Source: Bilophila sp964369665 (GTDB taxonomy: Bacteria; Desulfobacterota; Desulfovibrionia; Desulfovibrionales; Desulfovibrionaceae). Taken from it: a DNA stretch of 64,000 nt. Position numbers and translations under genes: made by a program. The notes below the pieces were generated by a model, which did no database searches, was not told where the DNA came from, and saw only the letters and a program-made list of their open reading frames with translations. Positions 25,720 through 35,088 of the stretch are shown here, in pieces (positions within the stretch are counted from its first letter, which is position 1; every line of letters begins with the position of its first letter). The DNA is taken from NCBI GenBank assembly GCA_964369665.1, contig CAYJFS010000001.1:186001-250000 (forward strand), given 5' to 3'.

Positions 25720-28396
25720 TAACACTTGTTCCCCAAAGTTCTTTCCACTTTGTCACAAAACTAAGAGCTTCTAACGGCGTTAATTCTTCAGGGTTCAACC
25801 CTGTAAGTATCTCAACTATCGGATGCTCTTCCTTTATGTTTTCTACTAAAAATTCTTCTTCTTTGTTTGATTCTTCTTTTAATAATGTCAACATTGTTTG
25901 TGAGAAATATGGAATTGAAGGCTGACTCTGTGTTTGTTCTAACTGTTTCAACACTGCTTTAGCTCTTTGTATAACAGGCTGTGGGACACCTGCAATCTTA
26001 GCAACTTCAATACCATAGCTTTTATCTGCAGGACCAGGAATAAGCTTACGTAAGAATACAAGCTCATTATTCCAATGCTGAATAGCAACAGTCATTGTAT
26101 ATACTTTTGGTAATTTTGTATCAAGACTTGAAAGTTCATGATAGTGTGTTGCAAACAATGTTTTAACACCCATAGCACCTTTATTTATTAAATCTTCTGC
26201 AACAGCCCAAGCAAGAGCTAATCCATCAAAAGTACTAGTGCCTCTACCTATTTCATCAAGAATAACAAGACTTTTTTGTGTTGCTAGCCTGAGAATTCTT
26301 GCTGTTTCGACCATCTCAATCATAAATGTACTTTGACCTTGAGCAAGGTTATCTGAAGCACCTACACGAGAAAAAATTCTATCACAAATACTAATATGTG
26401 CTTTAGTTGCTGGAACATACAAACCCATTTGAGCCAGTAAACAAATAATTGCTGTTTGACGTAATATTGTAGATTTTCCAGCCATATTAGGACCTGTAAT
26501 CAAAATCATTCTCTTTGTTTCATCTATTACAATGTCGTTTGGAACAAAAACGGATCTCCCTAAAATATGTTCTATAACTGGATGACGCCCTTCATGAATA
26601 TGAATACTATCAAAATTATCAACAACTGGCTTACACCAGTCATATAATAGTGCTACATCTGCAGATGATTGCCAAAAATCAAGTTGTGCAATAAGTTGAG
26701 CTACTAGCAATATTCGTGGACGTATTTTAACAAGATTTTCCCTTAATTCTTGAAATAACTTATATTCTAAAGTATTCCTCTTTTCTGTAGCAGAAAAAAG
26801 CCGTTCTTCTAAATCCTTAAGTTCTTCTGTGGTAAAACGTTCAGCATTAGCTAGTGTTTGTCGACGAATAAAGTGTGATGGTGCATGTACAGATCTAGTA
26901 AGTTCAAAATAATAACCAAAAACTCGATTAAAACCTATTTTAAGTTTTGGTATATTATGTATTGTTTGCTCTCTCTTAAGTAACTCCTGAAGTTTTGACT
27001 CTCCATGTTCAATAAGATCCAAAAGACTATCAAGCTCTGTATTAAATCCTAATTTAAATATTCCTCCTTCTGCAGTGGTATTTGGAGGATTTTCATCAAG
27101 AGCCTTACTAAGAGTTTCTGCATAATCAAAAAAATTATCCCATGTCTGTATAAGTTCTCTTAGCATTTGAGGGATATGTTCCAAACAAGTATCAATTTCA
27201 GTTGGGTACACATTATTATATGTAATATTTGTTAAAATTTGTTGTATTTCAGGTAAAATAATAAAGGTATTCTTAAGAGCTAATAAATCTTTTGGTGATG
27301 CTCTATTAAAAGCAATACGTGTTGATAATCGCTCTAAATCATATACACACTTTAACAAAGGTTTCAATTTCTGTATTATATCTTTATTTTGAACAAACCA
27401 TTCTACAGCATTCTGATTTTCTACAATAAGGGCCTGTTCTTTCCAAGGCTGATGGAGCCTTTCTTCAAGAAGTCTTCCACCCATAGGAGTTACAGTATGA
27501 TCTAGAGTATGTATAACTGTTCCTACACCCTTTTTGCCATCAAGCCTTCTAAAAAGTTCAAGATTTTCCTCTGTAATCTCATCGATAATAAGATATTTTC
27601 CTATATTTAATGGCTTAAAAGGCATTAAATGTTTTGCATCTTGCATTTGTGTTTGTTCAAGATAAGCAAGAAGGGCTCCACAAGATTGAACAACAACATT
27701 CTGTTTCTCAAGACCTATGGAATGAATATCTATAATCTCTTGTGCTTGAATAAGTCTTTGTTGTGCTCTAGAATATTCAAAGTAATTCTGAAATGGTAAT
27801 GGAACAAAGTGTATTTCCAATAATTTTATAGTGTCAGGAATACTCTGTTTATCAGGATACAGTAACTCTTTTGGATATATTTTCTGCACCCATTGCCAAA
27901 GTTCAGCAGTATTTTTTACCTGAATACCAGTCCAAAAACCTGTAGATACATCTACCCAACAAAATGATCCTAAAGATTTATGTTCATCCCAATATATTGC
28001 ACCTAAATAGGTATGTGTTTTAGGTTCAAGACCTATATCTTCTGTAGAGGTTGCTGAAGTAAATACACGTGTAACCTTTCTTTGTACAAGCCCTTTTGTT
28101 TGCCTAGAATCCTCTAGTTGTTCACATAGAGCTACCTTATACCCTTTTTTCGTAAGTTGGTGTATATAATTTTCAGCAGAATGCCATGGAACCCCACACA
28201 TAGGAATAGGGTTTTCAACACGAGTATTTCTTGCTGTTAGCGTTATTTGTAATTCTTTAGCAGCAATTTCAGCATCTTCAAAAAAGAGCTCATAAAAGTC
28301 ACCCATTCTATAAAAAAGAAGTATATCAGAATAATTGCTTTTAATGCTTAAATACTGCTCAAGCATTGGTGTAGTATAAGAATTTTGTTCTTTCAT
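25712..28396 (-). CDS. mutS: DNA mismatch repair protein MutS
   Basis: MutS recognises mismatches and starts methyl-independent or MutL-dependent repair. The start at 28396 (MKEQNSYTTPMLEQYL) gives 894 residues; the frame extends 22 codons further up but with unlike hydrophobic sequence. Parts seen: the mismatch-contacting FYE in YRMGDFYELFFEDAEIAA, connector and lever domains, the clamp region, Walker A TGPNMAGKSTILRQTA, FSRVGASDNLAQGQSTFM, Walker B VILDEIGRGTSTFDGLALAW and ATHYHELSSL. The C-terminal tail is long, as in the full bacterial form. No clear ribosome site is visible. mutL is not in the window. Confidence 0.94.
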   Translation of the reverse strand: MKEQNSYTTPMLEQYLSIKSNYSDILLFYRMGDFYELFFEDAEIAAKELQITLTARNTRVENPIPMCGVPWHSAENYIHQLTKKGYKVALCEQLEDSRQTKGLVQRKVTRVFTSATSTEDIGLEPKTHTYLGAIYWDEHKSLGSFCWVDVSTGFWTGIQVKNTAELWQWVQKIYPKELLYPDKQSIPDTIKLLEIHFVPLPFQNYFEYSRAQQRLIQAQEIIDIHSIGLEKQNVVVQSCGALLAYLEQTQMQDAKHLMPFKPLNIGKYLIIDEITEENLELFRRLDGKKGVGTVIHTLDHTVTPMGGRLLEERLHQPWKEQALIVENQNAVEWFVQNKDIIQKLKPLLKCVYDLERLSTRIAFNRASPKDLLALKNTFIILPEIQQILTNITYNNVYPTEIDTCLEHIPQMLRELIQTWDNFFDYAETLSKALDENPPNTTAEGGIFKLGFNTELDSLLDLIEHGESKLQELLKREQTIHNIPKLKIGFNRVFGYYFELTRSVHAPSHFIRRQTLANAERFTTEELKDLEERLFSATEKRNTLEYKLFQELRENLVKIRPRILLVAQLIAQLDFWQSSADVALLYDWCKPVVDNFDSIHIHEGRHPVIEHILGRSVFVPNDIVIDETKRMILITGPNMAGKSTILRQTAIICLLAQMGLYVPATKAHISICDRIFSRVGASDNLAQGQSTFMIEMVETARILRLATQKSLVILDEIGRGTSTFDGLALAWAVAEDLINKGAMGVKTLFATHYHELSSLDTKLPKVYTMTVAIQHWNNELVFLRKLIPGPADKSYGIEVAKIAGVPQPVIQRAKAVLKQLEQTQSQPSIPYFSQTMLTLLKEESNKEEEFLVENIKEEHPIVEILTGLNPEELTPLEALSFVTKWKELWGTSVNA

Positions 28397-28489
28397 AAAT
28401 AAAATATATATCACATAAGCATTGCATAAATAAACATAAAAAACAATCAATATAAAAGACAAGTATAAAGATAGTTGGCGTATTTTAGA

Positions 28490-28852
28490 CTAGCTTTCTA
28501 AAAAAGAATCCGAAACAGAGTGTTCTTTTGCTTGTTCTAAATAACTATTTTTTTCTTTGTTTAACTTTTCAATAGTATGTTCAAGTGTTTTAATGCGTAT
28601 TGTCGAAACAGCAAGACGTGTAGAAAGTTGAATCCTATCCCATATAAGAAAAAATAGTGTAACTATACCACCTAATAGGAAACATACAAGAAGAAGAACA
28701 TAAATGCTTACAGGCTTAGATATCAGTGGTTGAAAAATAAAAAGATCAAAAGTTAGAGGCGTACTCTGTGAAAGAGATGCTTGGTTCTGTACAAAGAAAA
28801 GCATAACAAGGAAAAAAACTATTATTGTTAAAAAAATTTTAACATAACGCAT
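28490..28852 (-). CDS. LapA-domain (DUF1049) inner-membrane protein
   Basis: This is a 120-residue protein with two hydrophobic segments (about 2-22 and 47-70), a short loop between them, and a C-terminal coiled coil (IRIKTLEHTIEKLNKEKNSY). The FFVQNQASLSQSTPLTFDLF start and the second helix followed by a charged coil are the LapA/YciS pattern; in E. coli LapA works with LapB in control of lipopolysaccharide synthesis. AGGAG precedes the ATG at 28852, better than the upstream ATG at 28873. No LapB is adjacent. Confidence 0.7.
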   Translation of the reverse strand: MRYVKIFLTIIVFFLVMLFFVQNQASLSQSTPLTFDLFIFQPLISKPVSIYVLLLVCFLLGGIVTLFFLIWDRIQLSTRLAVSTIRIKTLEHTIEKLNKEKNSYLEQAKEHSVSDSFLES

Positions 28853-28898
28853 AATAACTCCTCTTTTACACACCTTAAATTATAATTATACAAACATA

Positions 28899-29387
28899 TT
28901 AAATAACATCAAAGTGTGGTTTAAGCTTTGTATATGTAGACATAATATGTTCAGAAATAACACGTGTTTCACTAACAGCAGCCATAAAGGATACATCACC
29001 ACTCCATCGAGGAACCACATGAAAATGTATATGCCCTAAAATACCAGACCCAGCAACTTCTCCAAGATTTAAACCAACATTGATACCTTGAGGAGATAGT
29101 GCTTTTCTAATTATCTGTATAGATTGTTGCAATAATTTCATAATTTCAACAGATTCTTCATCCATAAGCATTGTTATATCACCTATATGCTTTAATGGTA
29201 TAACCATAATGTGACCATTATTATAAGGAAATTTATTCATAATAACAAAAGCTGATTTGCCCCAATACAAAATAAGCCTTTGCTCATCATATATAGGATT
29301 CTTATCAGGAAAACAAAATACACAATTTTTAGGCTTATTAGATCCAATATAATCTGCCCGCCATGGAGCCCATAAAGTTTGCTGCAT
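28899..29387 (-). CDS. HIT-family nucleotide hydrolase/phosphorylase
   Basis: This is a 162-residue histidine-triad protein. The catalytic HxHxHxx motif reads HIHFHVVPRW near residue 120, and FPYNNGHIMVIPLKH is the substrate-binding strand region. CVFCFPDK near residue 22, with the histidines later on, suggests the zinc-binding subgroup that includes diadenosine tetraphosphate phosphorylase-like enzymes. The start MQQTLWAPWRADYI is typical of that subgroup. It probably clears dinucleoside polyphosphates or AMP conjugates. It follows the minus-strand CCA-adding gene by 102 bases. Confidence 0.85.
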   Translation of the reverse strand: MQQTLWAPWRADYIGSNKPKNCVFCFPDKNPIYDEQRLILYWGKSAFVIMNKFPYNNGHIMVIPLKHIGDITMLMDEESVEIMKLLQQSIQIIRKALSPQGINVGLNLGEVAGSGILGHIHFHVVPRWSGDVSFMAAVSETRVISEHIMSTYTKLKPHFDVI

Positions 29388-29489
29388 AACTATCCTCAGC
29401 TAAATAACAATAAACTATCCTATAATTTAGAATCCATCAAGTTTTAACCAAATAATACTAATAGCTATTTAAATTTTAATAATGTTTTA

Positions 29490-30833
29490 TTAAATATACA
29501 TAGATTGAATATAGGCAAGTTGTTCTTTTCTACTCTGAATATTTCCATCAATTTTTTGTTTAAAAACATCCTGAAGAATCCGACTATATTGTGGTCCAGG
29601 TAAAAATCCCATTAATTTTAAATCATAACCAGTTATATCAAGCTTTATAAATCGCCATACATGGATAAACTGTTGAATAACATTACATATTTTTTTATTA
29701 TGAGTACAAGATGCAATATAGAACAAAGACTCTAAAGGAAATGATTTGAATAGTGTATATAAACTACTATTTTTAAGTTTCTTATCCCCTTTAGATTGAT
29801 AAAAAATCAAATTTAACTTCTTAAGTAGCTCTTGAGACTTTAGTTTCAATCCTAGTAACGTTTCTTGAAAACCTAACGATAAACCAATGTTCTTAAATAG
29901 CCTCTTTGTTTCGGAATGAGTATATAGTCTAGATAAAACTAATAAATATATACTAGCAACACAAGGTAATCTTTCATTAAGATATAATGAATTATACCAA
30001 TCTAAAATCTTCTGTGTTTGGTATAAAGCTTTTTTTCCTTTTAAGGTAAGTTTAAGTCTGCTATCTATTGAAGCTAATACATCCAAACTATCCATACGTA
30101 AAAGACAATTTAGTGGTGATACCTCTTTAAAAATTAATAAAAATTCATGTGCAAATCTTTTTCCAATAGTCTGTTTTATAACTCCTGCAGAAAGTGCTTC
30201 TTTTATTAATTCCTCATTATATTTACTTATCTGAAAGCAAAACCTTTGCTCAAAACGAACAGCACGAATTATCCTGGTAGGATCATTTATGAAACTTGAT
30301 GTGTGTAAAACTTTAATAACTTTATTTTGTATATCTTGTTGAGCATTAAAGATGTCAAATAGTTTACTAAATGCTTTTTTATTAAGCTGGATGGCCATTG
30401 CATTAATAGTAAAGTCTCTCCGAAATAAATCATGTTCTATTGAGGTAGAGTAGTTAATAATTGGTAGTGCAGTAGGATATGAATAAAACTCTGAGCGTGC
30501 TGAAGCAATGTCTATACATAAATTTATTGCATTGTGTTTTGTATGATAAAAAATAACTGCAGTTAAAAATTTTGTATATGTATGCACATGAACACAAAGT
30601 TTTTCTGATAATTTTTGAGCAAAAAAATAACTATTATCTTCAACAACAATATCTATATCTATATTATTAGAAGGTATAGTGTTAAGAAAGATATCTCTAA
30701 CAATACCACCTACTATATAAACATTAATGTTGAGCTCATCACCTAACTCCCCAATACCTAATAGCAGTTCATATACTTCCTGAGAAAGAGCTAACATCTT
30801 CTGCTTTAAAAAAGTAGTACTTAACTTATTCAT
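29490..30833 (-). CDS. CCA tRNA nucleotidyltransferase / poly(A) polymerase family protein
   Basis: This is a class II nucleotidyltransferase. With ATG 30833 it has 447 residues; ATG 30863 would add ten. The N-terminal catalytic part has VYIVGGIVRDIFL and the two metal-binding aspartates in NNIDIDIVVED, followed by RRDFTINAMAIQLN and DPTRIIRAVRFEQRF. The remainder is helical and diverged, ending with a segment (YDLKLMGFLPGPQYSRIL) seen in CCA-adding enzymes. It most likely adds or repairs CCA on tRNAs, although many tRNA genes (as at 927) encode CCA. Poly(A) polymerase is the alternative; sequence alone does not separate them. Confidence 0.82.
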   Translation of the reverse strand: MNKLSTTFLKQKMLALSQEVYELLLGIGELGDELNINVYIVGGIVRDIFLNTIPSNNIDIDIVVEDNSYFFAQKLSEKLCVHVHTYTKFLTAVIFYHTKHNAINLCIDIASARSEFYSYPTALPIINYSTSIEHDLFRRDFTINAMAIQLNKKAFSKLFDIFNAQQDIQNKVIKVLHTSSFINDPTRIIRAVRFEQRFCFQISKYNEELIKEALSAGVIKQTIGKRFAHEFLLIFKEVSPLNCLLRMDSLDVLASIDSRLKLTLKGKKALYQTQKILDWYNSLYLNERLPCVASIYLLVLSRLYTHSETKRLFKNIGLSLGFQETLLGLKLKSQELLKKLNLIFYQSKGDKKLKNSSLYTLFKSFPLESLFYIASCTHNKKICNVIQQFIHVWRFIKLDITGYDLKLMGFLPGPQYSRILQDVFKQKIDGNIQSRKEQLAYIQSMYI

Positions 30834-30961
30834 AAAAGAACCATATTCACTATAATTATACATTAGCCATATTTTGAATAGGGTAGAGTTCTATATGTAT
30901 TTTATACAGTAAAATTTTTATAAAAAAATAAATTACATAAAAATTTTTCTGAGATATTTAT

Positions 30962-31861
30962 TTATGCCTTTGAGCGTGGATGAAATGCTTTATGTATATT
31001 TCGTAATCGTTCTGACTGCACATGTGTATAAAGCTCTGTAGCACTCATATCTGCATGTCCAAGTAATAACTGTACAGAACGTAAATCTGCTCCACCATCA
31101 AGAAGATGTGTAGCAAATGTATGTCGTAGTGTATGTGGTGATATTATTTTATTAATACCAGCAATAATTGCATATCGCTTTATTATTTTCCAAATAGCCT
31201 GTCTTGTTAACCTCTTTCCAGAACGATTTAAAAATACATAATGCTCAATAGGTTTAAAGCATAATCTAATATTCTGAAGATACTCTAAAATAAGTTTACT
31301 TGCTTCCATATGTAAAGGGATATAGCGCTCTTTACTACCTTTGCCAAAAACTTTTACAATGCCTTGATCCAAATCAAGATCTATGAGTTTTATACCAATA
31401 AGTTCAGATACTCGAATACCTGAAGCATACAAAAGCTCAAGTATAACTTTATCTCTATAACCAAGTTTTTGAGAAAGATCTGGTGCACCTAAAAGGTTTA
31501 TAGTTTCACTATAAGAAAGTACAGAGGGTAGTAATGATGAAATCTTAGGTTTATCAACAAAAAGAGTAGGGTTTTCTGATAAAAAATTTTTTTCAATACA
31601 CCAATTAAAAAAATTTCTTAATGAAGACAGACGCCTAGCTAAAGTTCGTGTAGAATCACCTCGCTGTCTTAAATATGTCATGAAAAATATGAACAATTCA
31701 CTATTCATAGTTTGTAAAGTTTGTCCAAGCTCATCAATAAAAGACTCAAAAAGATTAACGTCCTGTTCATATGCTTGAACAGTATTATGGGAAAGGCCAT
31801 GTTCTGTAATAAGCATATCAAGCCAATTATGGACATATTGTGAAAAAAAAACTTTGTTCAT
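30962..31861 (-). CDS. xerD: Site-specific tyrosine recombinase XerD
   Basis: XerC/XerD resolve chromosome dimers at dif. This protein has 299 residues: an N-terminal SAM-like core-binding domain (HGLSHNTVQAYEQDVNLF) and a catalytic domain with R in YASGIRVSELIG, K in VFGKGSKERYIPLH, HxxR in SPHTLRHTFATHLL, H in LLLGHADMSATELY and the nucleophile Y in LYTHV. The end SERLRNIHKAFHPRSKA resembles XerD more than XerC. No integrase-type mobile element surrounds it, and no attachment repeats were seen, so this is a housekeeping recombinase. It is the first gene of the minus-strand block read leftward. Confidence 0.88.
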   Translation of the reverse strand: MNKVFFSQYVHNWLDMLITEHGLSHNTVQAYEQDVNLFESFIDELGQTLQTMNSELFIFFMTYLRQRGDSTRTLARRLSSLRNFFNWCIEKNFLSENPTLFVDKPKISSLLPSVLSYSETINLLGAPDLSQKLGYRDKVILELLYASGIRVSELIGIKLIDLDLDQGIVKVFGKGSKERYIPLHMEASKLILEYLQNIRLCFKPIEHYVFLNRSGKRLTRQAIWKIIKRYAIIAGINKIISPHTLRHTFATHLLDGGADLRSVQLLLGHADMSATELYTHVQSERLRNIHKAFHPRSKA

Positions 31862-32008
31862 ATAATTATCTAGTTATTTTTTAGAAATAGCTATATACAT
31901 AAAAAATATATTCTCCATAAAAAACTAAAAAATTTATTTTTACATAAAAAAATATAAAAAATTTTTACTAAATATACTATTAAATTCTTTTTTAACAAAC
32001 TTACTCTA

Positions 32009-32533
32009 ATGTTAACAACTATGCATAATATATTTCAAAAAGTCTATATAAGCATTGGAACAAATATAGGTAACCTTACTAAAAACATTCATACTGCTAT
32101 AAAATATATTGAAAGTATTGATAATGTCATACTAAATGCTTGTTCTCCTATCTATCATACAGAACCTCAAGGAAATGCTGAACTTTCATGGTTTCAAAAC
32201 CAGGTTATTCGATTATCTGTAAAAAACATGACACCTATTCAACTTTTAGATATATTTTTAAACATTGAACATAAAATGGGTCGTATACACACATCTGTTC
32301 AAAAAAAAGAATATGAAGCAAGAATTATTGATCTAGATATATTATTGTTTGGTAAAGAAACTATGCATAATGACTATCTATCACTTCCACACCCCAAAAT
32401 GTTGGAACGTGCCTTTGTGCTTGTGCCACTCAGTGATATTGAACCTACATTAGGTCTTCCAGGAGGTTTCACACCTCTAGAAGCTCTAAAAAAACTTACG
32501 TATAAGGTAGTTAATAAATTTATATATCAATGA
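32009..32533 (+). CDS. folK: 6-hydroxymethyl-7,8-dihydropterin pyrophosphokinase
   Basis: HPPK transfers pyrophosphate from ATP to the pterin in folate synthesis. It has 174 residues from ATG 32009; ATG 32021 is an alternative. Signatures: VYISIGTNIGNLTKNI at the start, PIYHTEPQGN, FQNQVIRL, IEHKMGR, the metal-binding IIDLDILLFG and LPHPKMLERAFVLVPLSDIEP. No other folate gene is adjacent. A small membrane protein gene follows 22 bases on. Confidence 0.93.
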   Translation: MLTTMHNIFQKVYISIGTNIGNLTKNIHTAIKYIESIDNVILNACSPIYHTEPQGNAELSWFQNQVIRLSVKNMTPIQLLDIFLNIEHKMGRIHTSVQKKEYEARIIDLDILLFGKETMHNDYLSLPHPKMLERAFVLVPLSDIEPTLGLPGGFTPLEALKKLTYKVVNKFIYQ

Positions 32534-32555
32534 TTACAATAAAAGGAAAAGTTTT

Positions 32556-32837
32556 ATGGTATGGAAGCTTCTCATTTTTGGTCTAATTGGCTATGCACTT
32601 TATCGTATGTTTACAAATGATCATAAAAAAAAATCAACAGATACCAAAAAACAACATGAACAAATGTTTGCTACAGGTGAAATGACAAAAGATCCTAATT
32701 GTGGAGCTTATGTTGAAACTGATAGCTCTATTTCTGTACGTGATGGAGAAACTATTTATCGTTTTTGTAGCTATGACTGTCGTGACTCTTTTCTAAAAAA
32801 GATAAATAAGCTTCCTGAAAAAACAGATGCACATTAA
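32556..32837 (+). CDS. Small membrane protein with YHS/TRASH-like cysteine site (PP0621-like)
   Basis: This 93-residue protein has an N-terminal membrane segment (about 3-17), a Lys/His-rich linker, and a C-terminal metal-site module. KDPNCGAYVETDSSISVRDG with FCSYDCRDSF gives three cysteines in the order expected of the small TRASH/YHS-type domains of PP0621-like proteins. These are guessed to bind metals; no function is established. An AAAGGAAA site precedes the ATG. The gene may be co-transcribed with folK, and a strong hairpin follows its stop. Confidence 0.68.
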   Translation: MVWKLLIFGLIGYALYRMFTNDHKKKSTDTKKQHEQMFATGEMTKDPNCGAYVETDSSISVRDGETIYRFCSYDCRDSFLKKINKLPEKTDAH

Positions 32838-32880
32838 AACTATTTGAATAAACATATACTAAAAGATATCGATATTTAAA

Positions 32881-32926
32881 TATAAATATTTTAGATAAAA
32901 ATATCCTTTTATCTAAAATATTTATA
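32881..32926. terminator. Perfect 20-bp AT-rich inverted repeat (probable bidirectional terminator or regulatory hairpin)
   Basis: Arms 32881-32900 and 32907-32926 are exact reverse complements around the 6-base loop ATATCC. The stem is almost all A/T with one internal G-C pair. It lies 43 bases after the small membrane protein stop and about 120 bases before uvrB. The left arm ends in AAAA and the right begins in TTTT, so read from either side there is no long T-run beyond the stem. A terminator is the simplest reading; a protein-binding palindrome is the alternative. Confidence 0.5.
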
Positions 32927-33049
32927 CTGTAAAAATTAAAGAATCTATTTATTGTCAATAACAAACTTTATAATAATAAAGTTAAGTATTCAAAATAACT
33001 ATTTCCATATAACCATAGCTCAAACTCATTGCTTTGTATTACTATACTT

Positions 33050-35071
33050 ATGGACACAACAAACTTTAAACTCAAAACACAATATGCACCCCAAGGAGAT
33101 CAACCCAAAGCTATTCAACAACTTGTCTCAAATATCCAGCACAATATTAAACATCAGGTACTTTTAGGTGTTACAGGCTCAGGAAAAACCTTCACAATGG
33201 CAAATGTTATTGCTCAATGTAATCGACCGTCTCTTATCCTTGCACCTAACAAAACACTTGCAGCACAACTCTATAGTGAATTTAAAGAGTTATTTCCACA
33301 TAATGCTGTTGAATATTTTGTAAGCTACTATGACTACTATCAACCAGAAGCATATGTTCCATCTTCTGATGTTTATATCGAAAAAGATTCATCCATTAAT
33401 GATGATATAGATAAACTTCGTCATGCAGCAACACATGCTCTACTTACTAGACGTGATGTTATTATTATTGCCTCAGTTTCTTGTATTTATGGTTTAGGAT
33501 CACCTGAGTATTATGCTAAACTTATTATTCCTGTAGAAGTAGGGCAGTATATCAGTATGCAGTCTATTGTAGAAAAACTTGTAGATGTTCAATATCGAAG
33601 AAATGATACTGATTTTCACCGTGGAACATTTCGTATCCGTGGAGATGTCTTAGAAGTCATCCCTGCCTATGAACATGAGAGGGCCTTACGTTTAGAATTT
33701 TTTGGAAATAAATTAGAAAAAATACATGAAATAGACCCTCTTACAGGAACAGTGCTTGGAGATATAACTAAAACAGTAATTTATCCAGCAAGCCACTATG
33801 TTTCTGATAAAGAAAACCTTTATCGAGCTATGATAGATATTCGGAAAGAGCTTCAAGAATCACTTGAATTTTTTCAGTCTAATCAAAAGCTTGTTGAAGC
33901 TCAACGGCTTGAACAAAGAACACAACTAGATTTAGAAATGATGCAAGAATTCGGTTATTGTAATGGTATTGAAAATTACTCACGCCATCTTGATGGCCGT
34001 AAGAAAGGTGATCCACCCTCCACACTTTTAGACTATTTTCCCAAAAATTTTCTATTATTCATTGATGAATCACATGTTGCTGTTCCACAAGTTAACGGTA
34101 TGTTTAAAGGTGATCAATCAAGAAAACAAACACTTGTAGACTTTGGCTTTCGTCTTCCATCTGCCCTTGATAATAGACCTCTTGAATTTCATGAATTTCT
34201 TAGCCGTCTAAACCAAGTTATTTATGTTTCTGCAACACCTGGATCATGGGAACTCAAAACCTCTGAAGGTATTGTTACAGAACAAATTATTCGCCCTACA
34301 GGACTGGTTGATCCAGAAATATTTATACATCCAGTAAAAGGACAAATTGAAGATCTACTTGAAGAATGTTACAAGAAAGTTGTTTCTAATGAGAGAGTCC
34401 TTATAACAACACTCACTAAACGTATGTCTGAAGAACTAACAGAATATCTTAATAATATGGATATAAAAACACGATATCTCCATTCTGATATAGACACATT
34501 AGAACGTATGGCTATTATTTCATCTTTACGTTCAGGAGATTTTGATGTTCTTGTTGGTATAAATCTTCTTCGTGAAGGATTAGATATTCCTGAAGTCTCT
34601 CTAGTTGCTATTCTTGATGCGGATAAAGAAGGATTTTTGCGATCTACAGGCTCTCTTATTCAAACTTTTGGTAGAGCAGCTAGAAATGCATCAGGTAAGG
34701 TTATTCTTTACGCAGACACTATAACACGATCTATGCAAGCAGCTATAGATGAAACTGCTCGTAGAAGACTATTACAACAAAAATGGAATACACAACATAA
34801 TATTACGCCAAAAACAGTACATAAAGCACTAATAACTCCTTTTGATTCTATCTATAAGAATACAGGCAAACCAAATAAAAAAACAAAAATATCCATACAA
34901 AATTTTGATACTGTCTCCACAGAAAAAATGTCTCAACAAGAAATAACTACTCATATCAAACAACTAGAAAAAGAAATGCAAAATGCTGCAAAAGAGCTTG
35001 CTTTTGAAAAAGCTGCTTTTTTACGAGATCATATTAAAGTATTACGTGAAAAACTTCTTATCATGAACTAA
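33050..35071 (+). CDS. uvrB: UvrABC excinuclease subunit B
   Basis: UvrB verifies DNA damage and positions UvrC in nucleotide excision repair. From ATG 33050 (MDTTNFKL) it has 673 residues, the usual length; the ATG at 33029 adds unlike residues. Motifs: Walker A LLGVTGSGKTFTMAN, the beta-hairpin VSYYDYYQPEAYVP, DEsH in FIDESHVAVPQ, YVSATPGSWE, helicase motifs LREGLDIPEVSLVAILDADK and QTFGRAARN, and a C-terminal UVR coiled coil (IKQLEKEMQNAAKELAFEKA). I searched upstream for a LexA-type box and saw none. ligA follows after 17 bases. Confidence 0.96.
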   Translation: MDTTNFKLKTQYAPQGDQPKAIQQLVSNIQHNIKHQVLLGVTGSGKTFTMANVIAQCNRPSLILAPNKTLAAQLYSEFKELFPHNAVEYFVSYYDYYQPEAYVPSSDVYIEKDSSINDDIDKLRHAATHALLTRRDVIIIASVSCIYGLGSPEYYAKLIIPVEVGQYISMQSIVEKLVDVQYRRNDTDFHRGTFRIRGDVLEVIPAYEHERALRLEFFGNKLEKIHEIDPLTGTVLGDITKTVIYPASHYVSDKENLYRAMIDIRKELQESLEFFQSNQKLVEAQRLEQRTQLDLEMMQEFGYCNGIENYSRHLDGRKKGDPPSTLLDYFPKNFLLFIDESHVAVPQVNGMFKGDQSRKQTLVDFGFRLPSALDNRPLEFHEFLSRLNQVIYVSATPGSWELKTSEGIVTEQIIRPTGLVDPEIFIHPVKGQIEDLLEECYKKVVSNERVLITTLTKRMSEELTEYLNNMDIKTRYLHSDIDTLERMAIISSLRSGDFDVLVGINLLREGLDIPEVSLVAILDADKEGFLRSTGSLIQTFGRAARNASGKVILYADTITRSMQAAIDETARRRLLQQKWNTQHNITPKTVHKALITPFDSIYKNTGKPNKKTKISIQNFDTVSTEKMSQQEITTHIKQLEKEMQNAAKELAFEKAAFLRDHIKVLREKLLIMN

Positions 35072-35088
35072 AATATACAGGATATTTT

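Noticed and set aside
30962..31861. Tyrosine recombinase as a phage or island integrase
   Set aside because: Its length, XerD-like end and lack of attachment repeats or mobile genes nearby point to housekeeping XerD.
33000..33049. LexA-type operator ahead of uvrB
   Set aside because: Searched for CTGT-N8-ACAG and close variants; only isolated half-sites are present.
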